From Flavobacteriaceae bacterium (lineage in GTDB: Bacteria > Bacteroidota > Bacteroidia > Flavobacteriales > Flavobacteriaceae), in contig JAKITY010000005.1 in assembly GCA_021647835.1 (NCBI GenBank), forward strand, positions 1 through 40,148: a stretch of DNA of 40,148 bases, given 5' to 3'. Within the stretch, counting starts at the first letter, position 1, and each line of letters opens with the position of its first letter. Under the pieces are notes generated by a model. That model was not told the origin of the DNA and ran no database searches. It was given only the letters and a program-made list of their open reading frames with translations. Shown piece by piece: positions 1 to 8,113 of this stretch. Position numbers and translations under genes: made by a program.

Positions 1-124
1 GACCACATTTCATACAGGTAAACCCATCTTGCCACTTTATTTTGGCTAAATATGCTTTACAAGCAGTATCATTTGGTAATTCTTTTATAAAGTTTAGTAT
101 ATCTTGACCTTCAAACTGTTCCAT
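1..124 (-). CDS. IS1595-family transposase, N-terminal part (cut by window edge)
   Basis: The first 41 codons of a gene that continues beyond base 1; its ATG is at 124-122 on the minus strand. The visible protein reads MEQFEGQDILNFIKELPNDT and then, after a short helix, KWQDGFTCMKCG. That layout (a short helical start, then W-x-D/G-F-x-C-x-x-C) is the zinc-ribbon that opens IS1595/ISXO2-type transposases, where it helps recognise the element's ends. The catalytic DDE-type domain lies outside the window, so I cannot say whether the element is intact. I found no convincing terminal inverted repeat to the right of the start. A general transposase zinc-ribbon protein is the only alternative I consider. 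Confidence 0.75.
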   Translation of the reverse strand, partial: MEQFEGQDILNFIKELPNDTACKAYLAKIKWQDGFTCMKCG

Positions 125-157
125 ATCCTAGTGTTTTAAGGATTAAATATACGGAAA

Positions 158-290
158 TTAAATGACTAACTCAATAAAATTATATGAACCTTCTTTTAGA
201 GTTCCAAACAATAGCATTTGTTGTGCTAAATGTTTTTGTTTTAACGCCTGTTTTGCTTTCTTCTTTATTATTTATAAGAATTGTTTTCAT
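158..290 (-). pseudogene. Frameshifted small ORF next to the transposase
   Basis: An ATG at 290-288 (minus) opens MKTILINNKEE. The reading then shifts by one base within an A/G-rich run and continues as KQALKQKHLAQQMLLFGTLK and on to a stop at 160-158. The second part looks protein-like but has no start of its own, while the first frame soon reaches a stop. The total of 133 bases is one more than a multiple of three, which fits a single-base indel. I do not recognise the family. It may be a small gene broken near the insertion element, or chance. The rest of the 125-413 stretch is AT-rich and shows only an 18-bp perfect palindrome (AAAAATAGTACTATTTTT, 316-333). Confidence 0.3.
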
Positions 291-413
291 AATTTATTTA
301 TTTAAATAAGTCGGCAAAAATAGTACTATTTTTTACTTTACAGTAAGTTTTTTGTAAAAAAAAATGTTAATATTTTAAATTTAATTTTTTAGACTAAATC
401 CATATAAATAATG

Positions 414-1064
414 TTATTCCTCAGGCATCTCAAAACCTTCAAACAAAGCGTCTGGAGTGATGCTAAAATGTTCTTTCGCTAAAACGTTAAGTAGCACTAT
501 AAAAGCAATTAATCCTAAGATCATAAAAACTTGAGTTTTTGAAATTCTTTGTATCTCCTGTCTGTCTTTAAGTTCACATATTTCTCCAGGACAATACTGT
601 GCTTTCTCTTTATAAAATAAGCCGTAGAGTTTACATCCAATACAAATATTAAAAGCAACTTCAAAAAACAAGAAAAATAAACAAACTATACAAATAACCC
701 CAACAATTGGACTGTAGGTATTCATAATTGATAATAAGACAAACATACTTGCAGAAAGTACCAAACCGATAATCCATGCAAACTTTTTTTGTGGTGCACC
801 AACATACAATGGTGTTTGTTTGCGCACCATAAAGCGTCCAATAATTAAAAAAGGCGCATATTTTGGATTTATAAACACACGAATTGCCATTTCTACCATA
901 AATATGGTTACCATATATTTAAGCATCGTAAAATCCCTGGTAAACATCACAGTAACAATTGCAATAAACATAAATAAGAATAACAAACCTGCTGATGCAC
1001 GTATTTCACGTTCGTTTAAAACATTGATAGTATAGCCTTCTACAGTTTCTCCAAATGTACTCAT
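414..1064 (-). CDS. DUF4395 family integral membrane protein
   Basis: A 216-residue protein with about four hydrophobic segments (roughly residues 24-42, 45-62, 95-115 and 118-142, plus one near 178-195). The central block RVFINPKYAPF...IGRFMVRKQTPLYVGAPQKKFAW matches the signature of DUF4395, a membrane family of unknown function, often near thiosulfate sulfurtransferase or thioredoxin-like genes in other bacteria. A cysteine group follows the last core helix: CIGC near residue 141 and CPGEIC near residue 157. It could hold a metal or a disulfide; this is inference. The gene is last in the minus-strand run, 137 bases after the helicase stop, so it may have its own promoter. The family is clear; the function is not. 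Confidence 0.85.
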   Translation of the reverse strand: MSTFGETVEGYTINVLNEREIRASAGLLFLFMFIAIVTVMFTRDFTMLKYMVTIFMVEMAIRVFINPKYAPFLIIGRFMVRKQTPLYVGAPQKKFAWIIGLVLSASMFVLLSIMNTYSPIVGVICIVCLFFLFFEVAFNICIGCKLYGLFYKEKAQYCPGEICELKDRQEIQRISKTQVFMILGLIAFIVLLNVLAKEHFSITPDALFEGFEMPEE

Positions 1065-1201
1065 GTCAGTTAGTTTTTAAGTTATTTTATTTGACGAGTT
1101 AAACACGTTTTTGTTACAATGCTTATAATATTATTCTCAATACAATTTTCATCTAATAGTGAAGCGATTTTTCACCTTTCACCTAACATCTTTCACCTCT
1201 T

Positions 1202-2440
1202 TTAATACCAGCGTTTTTTATTCTTTTTTGAAGCAACCGATTTTCGCCCTTTTTTGTATCTGCTTCCTTGTTTTTTATGTACTTGTGGTTTCGCCTTTGG
1301 ATCTAAAGGATATGGATGATTCTCTTCAATAGTAATTTGCGTATTTATTAATTTTTGAATGTTTGCAACATATAATTTTTCGTCCGCAGAGCAAAAAGAA
1401 TAAGCAGTCCCTATTTTTCCTGCACGTCCAGTTCTACCAATTCTGTGAATGTATGTTTCAGGTATATTTGGCAAATCAAAATTAATAACAGCATCCAACT
1501 CATTGATGTCAATTCCACGTGCCGCAACATCAGTCGCAATAAGAATGTTTACCTCATTGTTTTTAAATTGCTTTAAAGCTTCTTGACGTAAATTTTGCGA
1601 CTTATCACCATGAAGGCTTGTAACTTTATAGTTGTTGCGTAGCAATGTTTTTTCGAGTTTATCTACACCATATTTTGTTCTTCTAAAGATTAGAATACTA
1701 CCTTTTATGGTATTCCGCAATAAATGCAAACACAATTCAATTTTCTTAGGTTTTGGCACATAATACAGTACTTGACTTACATCTTTTGCAACAGATGATG
1801 TTGGCGAAATTTCTATTCGCTCAGGATTACTTAGCATTATTTTTGCTAATTCAACAACCTTAAAGGGTATTGTTGCAGAGAACAATAAAATTTGTTTTTG
1901 CTCGGGACATAAACGCTCAATTTTATTTACATCATCAATAAAACCCATATCGAGCATTAAATCTGCTTCATCGAGTACAAAAGTTTCTATATAATCAAGG
2001 TTTATTTCGTCTTGCTTGTGAAGGTCAAGTAATCTTCCAGGAGTTGCAATCAGAATATCAACACCTTTTCTTAAAACATCTTTTTGAGGTTCTATAGATG
2101 CGCCTCCATAGACAACAGTTGTTCGTAAATTAGTGTATTTGCCATAAGTTTTAAAATTTTCTTCAATTTGGATTGCCAATTCTCTTGTAGGACTTATAAT
2201 TACTGCTCTAATTTTCTTTCCTTTTTTTACGGATGCATCTTGTCTGTCAAACAACATTTGAAGTATAGGCAAGGCGAAAGCAGCCGTTTTTCCTGTTCCT
2301 GTTTGTGCAGAAACTATCACATCTCTTTTTGCTAGTATTGCAGGAATACTGCACTCTTGAACAAGTGTTGGTGTATCATAATTGGTTTCTGATACTGCTT
2401 TTAGAATTGGTTTGTTAAGTTTTAATTCTTTGAATTGCAT
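1202..2440 (-). CDS. DEAD-box ATP-dependent RNA helicase, RhlE-like
   Basis: A 412-residue superfamily 2 RNA helicase. Visible motifs in order are the Q motif around TPTLVQECSIPAIL, Walker A AQTGTGKT, PTRELAIQ, TPGRLLDL, the DEAD box in VLDEADLML, SAT, then the second domain with ATDVAARGID and HRIGRTGRAG. The tail after about residue 380 is basic (RYKKGRKSVASKKNKKRW) and probably binds RNA. Known relatives remodel structured RNA during ribosome assembly and mRNA decay in the cytoplasm. The gene follows miaA on the same strand after 142 bases that hold a long palindromic repeat, so it is probably transcribed at least partly on its own. The exact subfamily (RhlE, DeaD or DbpA) is less certain than the helicase call. 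Confidence 0.93.
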   Translation of the reverse strand: MQFKELKLNKPILKAVSETNYDTPTLVQECSIPAILAKRDVIVSAQTGTGKTAAFALPILQMLFDRQDASVKKGKKIRAVIISPTRELAIQIEENFKTYGKYTNLRTTVVYGGASIEPQKDVLRKGVDILIATPGRLLDLHKQDEINLDYIETFVLDEADLMLDMGFIDDVNKIERLCPEQKQILLFSATIPFKVVELAKIMLSNPERIEISPTSSVAKDVSQVLYYVPKPKKIELCLHLLRNTIKGSILIFRRTKYGVDKLEKTLLRNNYKVTSLHGDKSQNLRQEALKQFKNNEVNILIATDVAARGIDINELDAVINFDLPNIPETYIHRIGRTGRAGKIGTAYSFCSADEKLYVANIQKLINTQITIEENHPYPLDPKAKPQVHKKQGSRYKKGRKSVASKKNKKRWY

Positions 2441-2492
2441 ATTTATATTTTAAATTCTTTATTATTTTTTTGTCATTAATTCCGTTGCATCT

Positions 2493-2558
2493 GTCATTCC
2501 TACGAAGGCAGGAATCCATACAAAGTTAAGTTTAGATTCCTGCCTTCGTAGGAATGAC
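2493..2558. repeat. 66-bp palindromic repeat, full copy 1
   Basis: Perfect 24-bp inverted arms (2493-2516 and 2535-2558; left arm GTCATTCCTACGAAGGCAGG followed by AATC) around an 18-base spacer. Each arm also holds a smaller hairpin of the form ATTCCT-N8-AGGAAT. The same architecture and spacer length recur at 23733-23798, and a single arm is at 20726-20749. It lies between miaA and the helicase and could act as a transcription terminator or processing signal there. The ATTCC-N-GGAAT core resembles widespread REP-like or dRS3-like repeats. Confidence 0.9.
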
Positions 2559-2582
2559 ATCAATTATAAATTTAGTGCAAAA

Positions 2583-3494
2583 TTATTGAATTGAATCAAT
2601 ATAATTAATTATTTTCCCTGAATCTTCTTCAAAATCAAACCATTTGAGAGTCTTATCTTTTTTAAACCAAGTATTTTGCCGTTTTGCAAAACGGCGCGTA
2701 TTCTTTTTAATTTCTGATATTGCAAAATCTAATGTGATTTCGTCATCCAAAAACTGAAATAGTTCTCGATAACCAACTGTTTGCAAAGCATTTAATTTCT
2801 TATGTTGATGTAGTTTTTTTGCCTCTTCAAGTAAACCTTTGTTCATCATACTATCAACACGTTGGTTGATGCGATTGTAAATGATTTCTCTTTCAGCATC
2901 AATTCCAATAAGAATAGGAGTGAAGTTACGTTCTCTCTTCGGTTTATTTTTATAATACGAATATGGTTTTTCTGTTCCAATACATATTTCTAATGCTCTA
3001 ATAATGCGATGTGGATTTTCTAATTCAATAGAATTATAACTTTCAATATCTAATTCTTTGAGTTGCTCTTGCAAGGGTTCTAAGCCATTTTTTTTTAATT
3101 CTTGATTTAATTTCTCTCTAATTTCAGGGGAAACAGTAGGGAAATAATCCAATCCTTTGGTAACAGCATTTACGTACAAACCACTTCCTCCAACCATAAT
3201 GGCAATATTATTTTTCTGAAAGAGTTCATCTAATTTTTCTATAGCATCTCGTTCAAACTGACCAACATTATAATCATCAAAAATAGAACGATTTTGTATA
3301 AAATGATGTGTTACATTTATAAGTTCATCCGAAGAAGGAACAGCGGTTCCAATAGCCATTTCTTTATAAAACTGCCGTGAATCACAAGAAAGAATATCAG
3401 TATTAAAATGCTTTGAAAGTTTGATGCTCAACGCAGTTTTTCCAATTGCGGTTGCACCAACAATAACAATTAAATAATTTTTATTTTGGTGCAT
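2583..3494 (-). CDS. miaA: tRNA dimethylallyltransferase MiaA
   Basis: A 303-residue enzyme that transfers a dimethylallyl group to N6 of adenosine 37 in tRNAs reading codons that start with U. This is the first step toward ms2i6A and supports reading fidelity. The P-loop GATAIGKT is at residues 13-20, followed by the family motif SCDSRQFYKEMAIGTA with the catalytic Asp. The block GGSGLYVNA and the C-terminal TRRFAKRQNTWF are also characteristic. The length is normal. The start is secure: the ATG directly abuts the stop codon of the upstream ion-channel gene (no bases between), so the two are probably translationally coupled. Confidence 0.97.
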   Translation of the reverse strand: MHQNKNYLIVIVGATAIGKTALSIKLSKHFNTDILSCDSRQFYKEMAIGTAVPSSDELINVTHHFIQNRSIFDDYNVGQFERDAIEKLDELFQKNNIAIMVGGSGLYVNAVTKGLDYFPTVSPEIREKLNQELKKNGLEPLQEQLKELDIESYNSIELENPHRIIRALEICIGTEKPYSYYKNKPKRERNFTPILIGIDAEREIIYNRINQRVDSMMNKGLLEEAKKLHQHKKLNALQTVGYRELFQFLDDEITLDFAISEIKKNTRRFAKRQNTWFKKDKTLKWFDFEEDSGKIINYIDSIQ

Positions 3495-4331
3495 TTATGG
3501 ATTTAATAAAGTTGCACATTTGTAACAGTATTCGGCGTTATCAGTATGATTTTCAACAGCACAACTCGGACAAGATTGCGTGTTGGTATTGATTCCTTTT
3601 TTGCCTTGACTCATATATTCTGCACTCACAATTCCTGTAGGAATTGCAATAATTCCATAACCTAAAATCATAATTAGTGCAGCAATAAATTGCCCTAATC
3701 CTGTAATGGGAGAAATATCTCCATAGCCAACCGTTGTTAAGGTTACAATTGCCCAATATACACTACGAGGAATATTTGAAAAACCACTATTGCTATTGCC
3801 TTCAACTAAGTACATAATAGTACCTAAAATAATGCATAAAATGACGACAACAAACAGAAAGACTAATATTTTGGCTCTACTGGCTTTCAACGCTTTCATT
3901 AAACCGTCTGAGGCTCCTAGAAAAGGTACTAATTTTAATATTCTAAATATTCGCAATAATCGTAAGGCTCGTATAGCAACAAGAACATGTGTTCCTGCAA
4001 AGAAAAAGGCTAAATATTTTGGAATGGTTGAAAGGAAATCAATAATACCATAGAAACTAAAAATATATTTTGAAGGCTTTTTTATACTGATGATTCGAGC
4101 GAAATACTCTAATGTAAAAAGGATTGTAATTACCCATTCTGATATATTTAAGAAATCGTGATATTTAGTATCAATACGTTCAACACTTTCGAGCATTACT
4201 AAAACAATACTTACAATAATTAGAAAGAGTAGGATAATATCAAACAGTTTTCCTGCGTATGTATCTGCTTCATAGATTATTTCATGAAGTCTTGATTTCC
4301 AGTTTTTTTGTGATGCTTCTTTTTGTGACAA
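3495..4331 (-). CDS. Voltage-gated potassium-type ion channel with C-terminal zinc ribbon
   Basis: A 278-residue six-helix cation channel of the Kv type. S1-S4 span about residues 30-135; the S4 segment carries regularly spaced arginines (AIRALRLLRIFRILKLVPF). The selectivity filter TVGYGD is at residues 200-205, between S5 (about 155-175) and S6 (about 213-236), so K+ selectivity is likely. After S6 the cytosolic tail holds two CxxC pairs (C254/C257 and C269/C272), a small zinc ribbon probably acting in assembly or sensing. It sits between the DUF3857 protein (3 bases upstream) and miaA (abutting), so it is part of one operon. The ion-channel call is firm; gating and physiological role are not known. 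Confidence 0.93.
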   Translation of the reverse strand: MSQKEASQKNWKSRLHEIIYEADTYAGKLFDIILLFLIIVSIVLVMLESVERIDTKYHDFLNISEWVITILFTLEYFARIISIKKPSKYIFSFYGIIDFLSTIPKYLAFFFAGTHVLVAIRALRLLRIFRILKLVPFLGASDGLMKALKASRAKILVFLFVVVILCIILGTIMYLVEGNSNSGFSNIPRSVYWAIVTLTTVGYGDISPITGLGQFIAALIMILGYGIIAIPTGIVSAEYMSQGKKGINTNTQSCPSCAVENHTDNAEYCYKCATLLNP

Positions 4332-4334
4332 AAT

Positions 4335-6287
4335 TTAGTTCTTTTTTAATACGATTGGTTCGTTTTGACTGTTTATTATATGTTTAAAAAATGATTTTAA
4401 GATTTTATATTCTGACTTTCCAAAATGAGGGTTACTAAGAGAATAACTAAAATTTAGAGTTACCTTATTGTTTATTTGGTTTATTTTATAATAAAAATGA
4501 CCTTTTGCCTTAGGCAATTTAAGTAATTTATTTTGAGGAATAGATTCGATAGTATAATTTTCAGGAAAACTTATGAAAAGAGTAAAATCAAAACTACGTG
4601 GATACCCAAAATCAACAGGATATTGTCTGTCATCTAATTTAAAAGGATTTTCATTTATTTTATCAATAAAAAATGGATAGAGTAAAATATTATTAGCTGT
4701 TGAAGGCTCATTTTCAATGATTATTTTATATTCTTCAGTAAATTCTTTATCTTTTTTATTAAGATTGAAATTTTTATACTCAACAATTTCTAAAAAATCA
4801 TTTTCACCTTCATAATCATTTAAATATTTTTCCTCTTTAATACCATCAAACTCTTCTCTTTTATCAATTGCATTATACCCTTTATAAGAAATTCTCATAT
4901 TACCAGTAAACTCTTCCCTTTCATTAAGTTTTAAAATCATTTGTATTTTTTTACCACTATTTTTTATAGGAATAATATCCTCCCAATAACTACCGTTTTT
5001 AAAGTCCATAACACGTGCTACCCTATTAAGACATTTATATGGGAGCACTCCAAATGGTAGGTTTTTACCTGTAGCGTCTAAAAAATATGTTTTGTTATCA
5101 ATGACTATCTTGGCAATAACATAATCAAAATCAGTCATTACAGGATGTAATTTTATAGGAAAGCCATTTTCACGAGTTGATAATAAAACAAGTTCTGCAT
5201 GGATGTTACTTGCATTTAATGAATTTATCAAAGATATATTAATTTCACTAATATTTCCAACTTTCGCATTAAAGGCTTTTGTAACGTTGATATCATTGAA
5301 TATTCTATACTTTTTATTCCATGTATAGTGATTTTGAATAAATTGATATACTTTTTTTGCTCTTTTTAATAAATCTGTTTCATTATAGACTTCTTGAGGT
5401 ATCTTTTTACTAAAAAACATTTTTTTTCTAAGTTGCCCGCCAATTTCTTTATCACTCTTAAATTCTTTATCAACAGACTTCCACGTTTTGGTATATTTTT
5501 TTTTTGTTCCATCAAACCAATTAACTTCTGATTGTTCAAAAACAATTCTTGAAATATAATTTTTTTTAGAAGTCATATACTCTTCTTCAATAAACGCAGG
5601 GATATCTTTCATACTATAAACTAAAACTTCGCAATCTGCATATCCATCAATACCATCAACCCTAAAGCATCTTTTTTTAAGAGTAGATTTGTTTCTTACC
5701 AGTTTTTGATAGCCAATTAAAGTACGGTTGTATACGTAGTTTCCAGGAATCTGAGCTTTAAAAACACTTTCTTTGGTTGGAATAGAGGTTTGAAAACTCC
5801 AACCTGTCAAATTAAATGTAAAAGGGGATTCTATAGTATAAGTATATTCGACAATGCTGCCATCTTGGATGTTGGGCAATGTAAAAGTTGTTTTTGAATT
5901 TTTCTCACTTAGCCTCTTTGTATAAATATTGTTTTTGCTTAGTGGCGTGGTCATTCCATTGGTGTGAGTAACACCTCTAATTTTTTTTACAGATTCTCTA
6001 CGATTTTTATTATTATATAAAAAGATATTTACATTGGTATGGTTAGCTGCTTCTTTATTAAAGATTTTTATTTTTTTATAAATTACAGTTCTTATATAGA
6101 TATAACCGTGTTTCTCAAAAAACTCAGTGTTACCTTCCGCATACAACACAACAGCATTGGCAGTTGAATCTTTTTCATAAACAGTCATTTCGCTTTCTTG
6201 TTGAGTGATTTTACCAAAAGTATAGCCTTTTTGACTAAATGTGTGAAAAGAGATAAGAAATAGAAATAAGGTGAAATATTTTTTCAT
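4335..6287 (-). CDS. DUF3857 / transglutaminase-like secreted protein
   Basis: A 650-residue exported protein with a signal peptide (about residues 1-18, ending HTFSQ). The N-terminal half (about 50-250) matches DUF3857, the middle (about 300-410) the transglutaminase-like fold, and the C-terminal third is beta-rich. Known members are periplasmic proteins of unknown substrate in Bacteroidota. In the transglutaminase-like part the position normally held by the catalytic Cys (GNC) reads VGNISEIN, so residue 346 is Ile, and the His position appears as Tyr (FDYV); only the Asp in FLDATGK is kept. It is therefore probably a non-enzymatic fold, perhaps for binding peptide or glycan. It starts 14 bases after the exonuclease gene and ends 3 bases before the ion channel. 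Confidence 0.85.
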   Translation of the reverse strand: MKKYFTLFLFLISFHTFSQKGYTFGKITQQESEMTVYEKDSTANAVVLYAEGNTEFFEKHGYIYIRTVIYKKIKIFNKEAANHTNVNIFLYNNKNRRESVKKIRGVTHTNGMTTPLSKNNIYTKRLSEKNSKTTFTLPNIQDGSIVEYTYTIESPFTFNLTGWSFQTSIPTKESVFKAQIPGNYVYNRTLIGYQKLVRNKSTLKKRCFRVDGIDGYADCEVLVYSMKDIPAFIEEEYMTSKKNYISRIVFEQSEVNWFDGTKKKYTKTWKSVDKEFKSDKEIGGQLRKKMFFSKKIPQEVYNETDLLKRAKKVYQFIQNHYTWNKKYRIFNDINVTKAFNAKVGNISEINISLINSLNASNIHAELVLLSTRENGFPIKLHPVMTDFDYVIAKIVIDNKTYFLDATGKNLPFGVLPYKCLNRVARVMDFKNGSYWEDIIPIKNSGKKIQMILKLNEREEFTGNMRISYKGYNAIDKREEFDGIKEEKYLNDYEGENDFLEIVEYKNFNLNKKDKEFTEEYKIIIENEPSTANNILLYPFFIDKINENPFKLDDRQYPVDFGYPRSFDFTLFISFPENYTIESIPQNKLLKLPKAKGHFYYKINQINNKVTLNFSYSLSNPHFGKSEYKILKSFFKHIINSQNEPIVLKKN

Positions 6288-6301
6288 TGATGTTTTGAAT
6301 T

Positions 6302-7381
6302 TTAAAAGCGAATAATCTTTCCAACTTTATATTTTTCTAAATAATTCTTTATAGAGAATCTATTATACTTACTGTTCTCTAAAGGGGAAATTAACGATTT
6401 CAAAATTTCTAAATTGTTGATTTGATATTCCAAATCTACAAAACAAAAACCTAAAAGCACATCGTTTTCAATCAATATTATTGATTTCTCTCCAATAGTT
6501 CTGCCCTTATCTACAACAATTAGGTTACTATTACTAAAAGTAATTTCATCCACCTTTTTTGGATAATAAAGGTTAAATTTAGGCTTATTCTGAAGGATTT
6601 CTTTATGGAATTTTAACATATTAATTAGTTCATTTCCAGACAGTTCATGAGAAACAGAAGTTAATGATGACTGTAATAATTTTGCTTTTTTTGATGTTTT
6701 TAAGAAAATTTTATTGACACTCTTTTTTATATTTTTTCCTTTACCAATGTATAAGATTTCACCATCGTTTTGATGTGCATAAAAGAGACCTGTATTTGAA
6801 GGTAAATTATCTAATATCTTTTGAAATTTTGAAGGTAATTCTTTTTCGATACCATTTTTTATATGACTTTTGATAATTGTTTTTTCAGAATCCTTATCAA
6901 TCAATAATTTGAATAATTTGACTGTAGCCAAAGCATCTCCTTCAGCACGATGTCTATTTGAAACAGGAATGCAGAGTTTTTTGCAGAGTTTCCCTAAACT
7001 ATAAGAATCTAAATCTGGTATTAATTTTTTAGTCAATGCAACAGTACAAAGTGTTTCTCTTTGGAAATCAAAGCCTAATCTTCTAAACTCAGTTTTTAAA
7101 ATCCGATAATCAAAACTGGAATTGTGAGCAACAACAACACAATCTTGTGTCATTTCTACAATGCGTTTGGCTATTTCATGAAATTTTGGAGCATTGATTA
7201 GCATTCCGCTATTTATCCCTGTTAAATTCACCACAAATGGTTGTATTTCTCGCTCAGGATTTACCAATGTAATTAACTGATCTACAACTTGATGTCCATC
7301 GTATTTATAGATAGCAATTTCAGTAATTCCTTCTTCGTTATACTTTCCTCCAGTCGTTTCTATGTCTAATATTGCGTACAA
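6302..7381 (-). CDS. DnaQ-like 3'-5' exonuclease fused to a degenerate GIY-YIG domain
   Basis: A 359-residue two-domain protein. The N-terminal half is an epsilon/DnaQ-type DEDDh exonuclease with all five acidic/His residues visible: D6 and E8 (LDIETTG), D91 (HNSSFDYRIL), H144 and D149 (HRAEGDA). The second half (about 192-275) is a UvrC/Cho-like GIY-YIG fold: NTGLFYAHQNDGEILYIGKG. Here the catalytic Arg expected after KNIKK is Ser221, and the Glu expected 12 residues before the end of KPKFN is Phe258, so this half is probably not a nuclease. The last 80 residues have no family I recognise. A role in DNA repair or proofreading is inference from the domains. It lies between yggS (66 bases upstream) and the DUF3857 gene. 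Confidence 0.9.
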   Translation of the reverse strand: MYAILDIETTGGKYNEEGITEIAIYKYDGHQVVDQLITLVNPEREIQPFVVNLTGINSGMLINAPKFHEIAKRIVEMTQDCVVVAHNSSFDYRILKTEFRRLGFDFQRETLCTVALTKKLIPDLDSYSLGKLCKKLCIPVSNRHRAEGDALATVKLFKLLIDKDSEKTIIKSHIKNGIEKELPSKFQKILDNLPSNTGLFYAHQNDGEILYIGKGKNIKKSVNKIFLKTSKKAKLLQSSLTSVSHELSGNELINMLKFHKEILQNKPKFNLYYPKKVDEITFSNSNLIVVDKGRTIGEKSIILIENDVLLGFCFVDLEYQINNLEILKSLISPLENSKYNRFSIKNYLEKYKVGKIIRF

Positions 7382-7447
7382 TTTTGTTTATGAGTTTATT
7401 TGATTAAATCGTTTATCTCTCTTTGGACTTTAGACCTTTGCCTCTCA

Positions 7448-8101
7448 TTATTGCCTAACTCCAAAAATAGCACTTCCAACACGTATCATCGTACTACCTT
7501 CTTCAATAGCGATGTTGTAATCTCCACTCATTCCCATAGAAAGAGTTTTGAGTTGTAAGTTTTGAGTTTTGAGTTCTTCAAAAATTGATTTTAATTGCTT
7601 AAATTCTCCTCTTATTTGCACTTTATCAATTGTAAAACTGGCCATTCCCATCAATCCAACAATATTAATGTTTTGTAGTTCTTTAAAATCATCCAAAGAT
7701 AAAATTTCTTTAATTTCTGATGTTTTTAAACCAAACTTAGTGTCTTCTTGTGCTATTTTTATTTGCAATAAACAATTGATAATTCTATTGTGTTTTTTTG
7801 CTTGTTTATTGATCTCTTTCAGCGTTTTAAAACTATCAACCCCATGAATTAACTCCACAAAATGAGCCATATATTTGACTTTATTTCGTTGCAAATGACC
7901 AATCATGTGCCATTGAATGTCTTTTGGTAACGTCTCATACTTCTCAACCATCTCCTTAATTTTATTCTCTCCAAAAACACGTTGTCCTGCATTATAAACC
8001 TCGAAAATCGATGAAATCGGTTTTGTTTTTGAAACTGCTACAAGTGTAACAGAGTTTGAAAGTTGACATGTTATTTTTTGCAGATTATCAGCAATAGACA
8101 T
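7448..8101 (-). CDS. yggS: YggS-family pyridoxal phosphate homeostasis protein
   Basis: A 217-residue single-domain PLP-binding barrel protein (PLPHP). Known members bind PLP without catalysing a standard reaction and buffer vitamin B6 and amino-acid pools. The PLP lysine is K25 in VAVSKTKP; the motifs FGENKIKEM, WHMIGHLQRNKVK, KFGLK and MSMGMSGDYNIAIEEGSTMIR-type C-terminal block are all present, the last binding the phosphate. The length is typical. Codons for the stretch ELKTQNLQLKTL are built on a short tandem repeat (7544-7575). It begins 12 bases after the DUF1015 gene, so it belongs to the serC-serA operon, and a PLP-handling protein beside the PLP enzyme SerC is a sensible partner. 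Confidence 0.95.
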   Translation of the reverse strand: MSIADNLQKITCQLSNSVTLVAVSKTKPISSIFEVYNAGQRVFGENKIKEMVEKYETLPKDIQWHMIGHLQRNKVKYMAHFVELIHGVDSFKTLKEINKQAKKHNRIINCLLQIKIAQEDTKFGLKTSEIKEILSLDDFKELQNINIVGLMGMASFTIDKVQIRGEFKQLKSIFEELKTQNLQLKTLSMGMSGDYNIAIEEGSTMIRVGSAIFGVRQ

Positions 8102-8113
8102 AAAAATGATTGA

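Noticed and set aside
1136-1200. Repeated TTTCACCT units between the DUF4395 and helicase genes
   Set aside because: Three imperfect copies only, too short and irregular for CRISPR or an operator array.
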